Below are positions 13,159 through 14,349 of a stretch of 14,349 nt of DNA, in pieces. The notes beneath the pieces were generated by a model that worked only from the letters and a program-made list of their open reading frames with translations, was not told where the DNA came from and did not search any database. Positions within the stretch are counted from its first letter, which is position 1. Each line of letters opens with the position of its first letter. This DNA comes from Alphaproteobacteria bacterium (GTDB lineage Bacteria; Pseudomonadota; Alphaproteobacteria; UBA8366): contig JABJCS010000420.1 of NCBI GenBank assembly GCA_018665505.1, positions 1-14,349 of the forward strand, given 5' to 3'. A program made the translations under genes and the position numbers.

Positions 13159-13632
13159 TCATCCCCGGATATGCAGGACACAGACGAGCGTAAACAACCG
13201 CCGTGCCGTATCGAAGTCGACCTCGACCGTCTCCTTCAAGCGCTCAAGTAGGATATCGGAGCCTTCATCGTGCAAGCCTCGCCGCGCCATATCGACGGTC
13301 TCGATTTGCGACGGAGTCAATTTCTTGATCGCATCGTAATAACTTTCGCATATCTGGAAATAATCGCGGATCAGACGCCGCAACGGAACCAACGGGACCG
13401 AGACCTCCCGCATAGATACATCTTCGGTCGTTCGAATATCCAAAATCAATCTGCTGCGGTCTTCGACCCGAAGGTGCAAGTGGAAAGGCCCCTCCAGTTC
13501 GCCAGTGGGTGCGAAATAATTCGATTCCAACAAATCGTAGATCGCTACCGCGCGCTCCTGTTCGACTTCCGGACTCCTCCGAATGATCGACGTCTCGTCG
13601 AGAAAGATTTGCGCGATTTGGTGCTCCGGCAT
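13159..13632 (-). CDS. UPF0262 family protein
   Basis: This 157-residue protein matches the UPF0262 family, found next to hisD in alphaproteobacteria and of unknown function. Recognisable stretches are the family core ERAVAIYDLLESNYF, the strand pair FHLHLRVEDRSRLILDI, and LRRLIRDYFQICESYYDAI near the centre. The end LFTLVCVLHIRG is also typical. It is a soluble alpha/beta protein without signal or membrane segment. The ATG at 13632 lies 15 bases after the hisD stop with a GGTAGG site between. The conserved neighbours (hisD, phosphatase, maf, RNase) are the only hint to its role. Confidence 0.9.
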   Translation of the reverse strand: MPEHQIAQIFLDETSIIRRSPEVEQERAVAIYDLLESNYFAPTGELEGPFHLHLRVEDRSRLILDIRTTEDVSMREVSVPLVPLRRLIRDYFQICESYYDAIKKLTPSQIETVDMARRGLHDEGSDILLERLKETVEVDFDTARRLFTLVCVLHIRG

Positions 13633-13647
13633 GGCGGGCCTACCAAA

Positions 13648-14349
13648 TCAGGGATCGAGCCGGATCGCCACAGAGAGCGCGTGGGCGTCCAAACCTTCGG
13701 CTTCAGCCAATGCGACGGCGGCGGGGCCGATACGACCCAAGCTTTCCCGGTCGCAAGTGACCATTGTGGTCCGCTTCATAAAATCGGGCACGCCCAGCCC
13801 CGAAGAAAATCGCGCGCTCCGCGATGTCGGCAGTACGTGGTTTGGCCCCGCGACATAGTCACCGATGGCTTCAGGCGTATAACGGCCGAGGAAAATAGCA
13901 CCGGCGTGAGATATCTTCTCAGCTAAAGCTTCCGGATTGTCGACGGCTAACTCCAAGTGTTCCGGCGCGATCCGATCGACCAATTTCACCGTGTCGTCGA
14001 GCGATCCGACGACGATGACCGCTCCTTGATCGCGCCAACTTTCCGCTGCGATTTCAGCGCGCGGGAGTGTCGTGAGGCGCGCGTCTACCGCCGCCGAGAC
14101 GAGATTAGCGAATTCGGACGAATCGGTTATCAACACCGATTGCGCGGCCGTATCGTGTTCCGCTTGCGACAATAGATCGACTGCAATCCAATCCGGGTCG
14201 TTCTCCCCGTCGGCGACGACCAGAATTTCAGACGGCCCCGCAATTAAATCAATACCGACAACGCCGAACACCCGGCGCTTCGCCGCCGCGACATAGGCGT
14301 TACCGGGACCGACGATCTTATCCACCGGCCGGATCGTCTCCGTCCCATA
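13648..14349 (-). CDS. hisD: Histidinol dehydrogenase (partial, N-terminus beyond right edge)
   Basis: The frame is open from the right edge to a TGA at 13648, giving the last 233 residues of a protein normally about 430 long. HisD performs the last two NAD-dependent steps of histidine synthesis, histidinol to histidine. Visible family motifs are VDKIVGPGNAYV, LIAGPSEILVVAD, LSQAEHDTAAQ (zinc ligands Gln and His), IAPEHLELAV (catalytic Glu-His pair) and EAIGDYVAGPNHVLPT (Asp zinc ligand). LDAHALSVAIRL at the end supplies the last zinc His. No defect is seen in the visible part. A GTG codon at 14325 inside the frame is not a start, because VDKIVGPG is internal in the family. It heads the visible part of the hisD-to-yacG operon. 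Confidence 0.96.
   Translation of the reverse strand, partial: YGTETIRPVDKIVGPGNAYVAAAKRRVFGVVGIDLIAGPSEILVVADGENDPDWIAVDLLSQAEHDTAAQSVLITDSSEFANLVSAAVDARLTTLPRAEIAAESWRDQGAVIVVGSLDDTVKLVDRIAPEHLELAVDNPEALAEKISHAGAIFLGRYTPEAIGDYVAGPNHVLPTSRSARFSSGLGVPDFMKRTTMVTCDRESLGRIGPAAVALAEAEGLDAHALSVAIRLDP

Noticed and set aside
13270..13926. A 218-codon plus-strand open frame antisense to UPF0262 and hisD
   Set aside because: The minus-strand genes are well-conserved families, while the plus translation is Arg/Gln-rich, has no recognisable domain and lacks a ribosome site.

Overview
The window reads as chromosomal DNA of an alphaproteobacterium, probably of the Rhodospirillales type. The right third carries the gene order hisD - UPF0262 - low-molecular-weight phosphatase - maf - RNase E/G - yacG, followed by tRNA-Phe, all on the minus strand. 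UPF0262 is essentially an alphaproteobacterial family. The genus cannot be fixed by reading alone. No insertion sequence, integrase, phage gene or CRISPR array is visible.

Left region (1-5170), accessory metabolism. A minus-strand operon encodes a VOC-fold protein, an LLM-class flavin-dependent oxidoreductase and a class V PLP enzyme that runs off the left edge. It is divergent from a plus-strand homocysteine S-methyltransferase. The 207-bp gap between them holds an exact TGTGA-N6-TCACA operator of the CRP/FNR type, placed as expected for activation of the methyltransferase. Next, a minus-strand pair encodes a metallo-beta-lactamase-fold hydrolase and an alpha/beta hydrolase.

Middle region (5230-9626). 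A stand-alone Lrp/AsnC ligand-binding (RAM) protein and a CPA2-type cation:proton antiporter lie on the plus strand. They face, tail to tail with a 4-bp stop overlap, a secreted DUF6134-like protein. Beyond that is what looks like the decayed C-terminal end of a LivF-type ABC transporter ATPase. A hotdog thioesterase and a small secreted four-cysteine protein form a plus-strand pair. They converge on a D-2-hydroxyacid dehydrogenase.

Right region (9690-14349). This holds tRNA-Phe(GAA) with a recognisable promoter, an XRE-family regulator with a repeat-rich upstream region, and then the conserved information-processing operon: yacG, an RNase E/G lacking the zinc-link cysteines, maf, a phosphatase, UPF0262 and partial hisD. 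infA, which often sits between the phosphatase and maf in this neighbourhood, is absent here.

The most interesting points are the CRP-like operator between the divergent metabolic operons, the strand-specific intrinsic terminator in the leader of the MBL gene, the unassigned VOC/LLM/PLP/methyltransferase group, the LivF remnant and the divergent RNase. I see no clear evidence of a wholly new molecular system.
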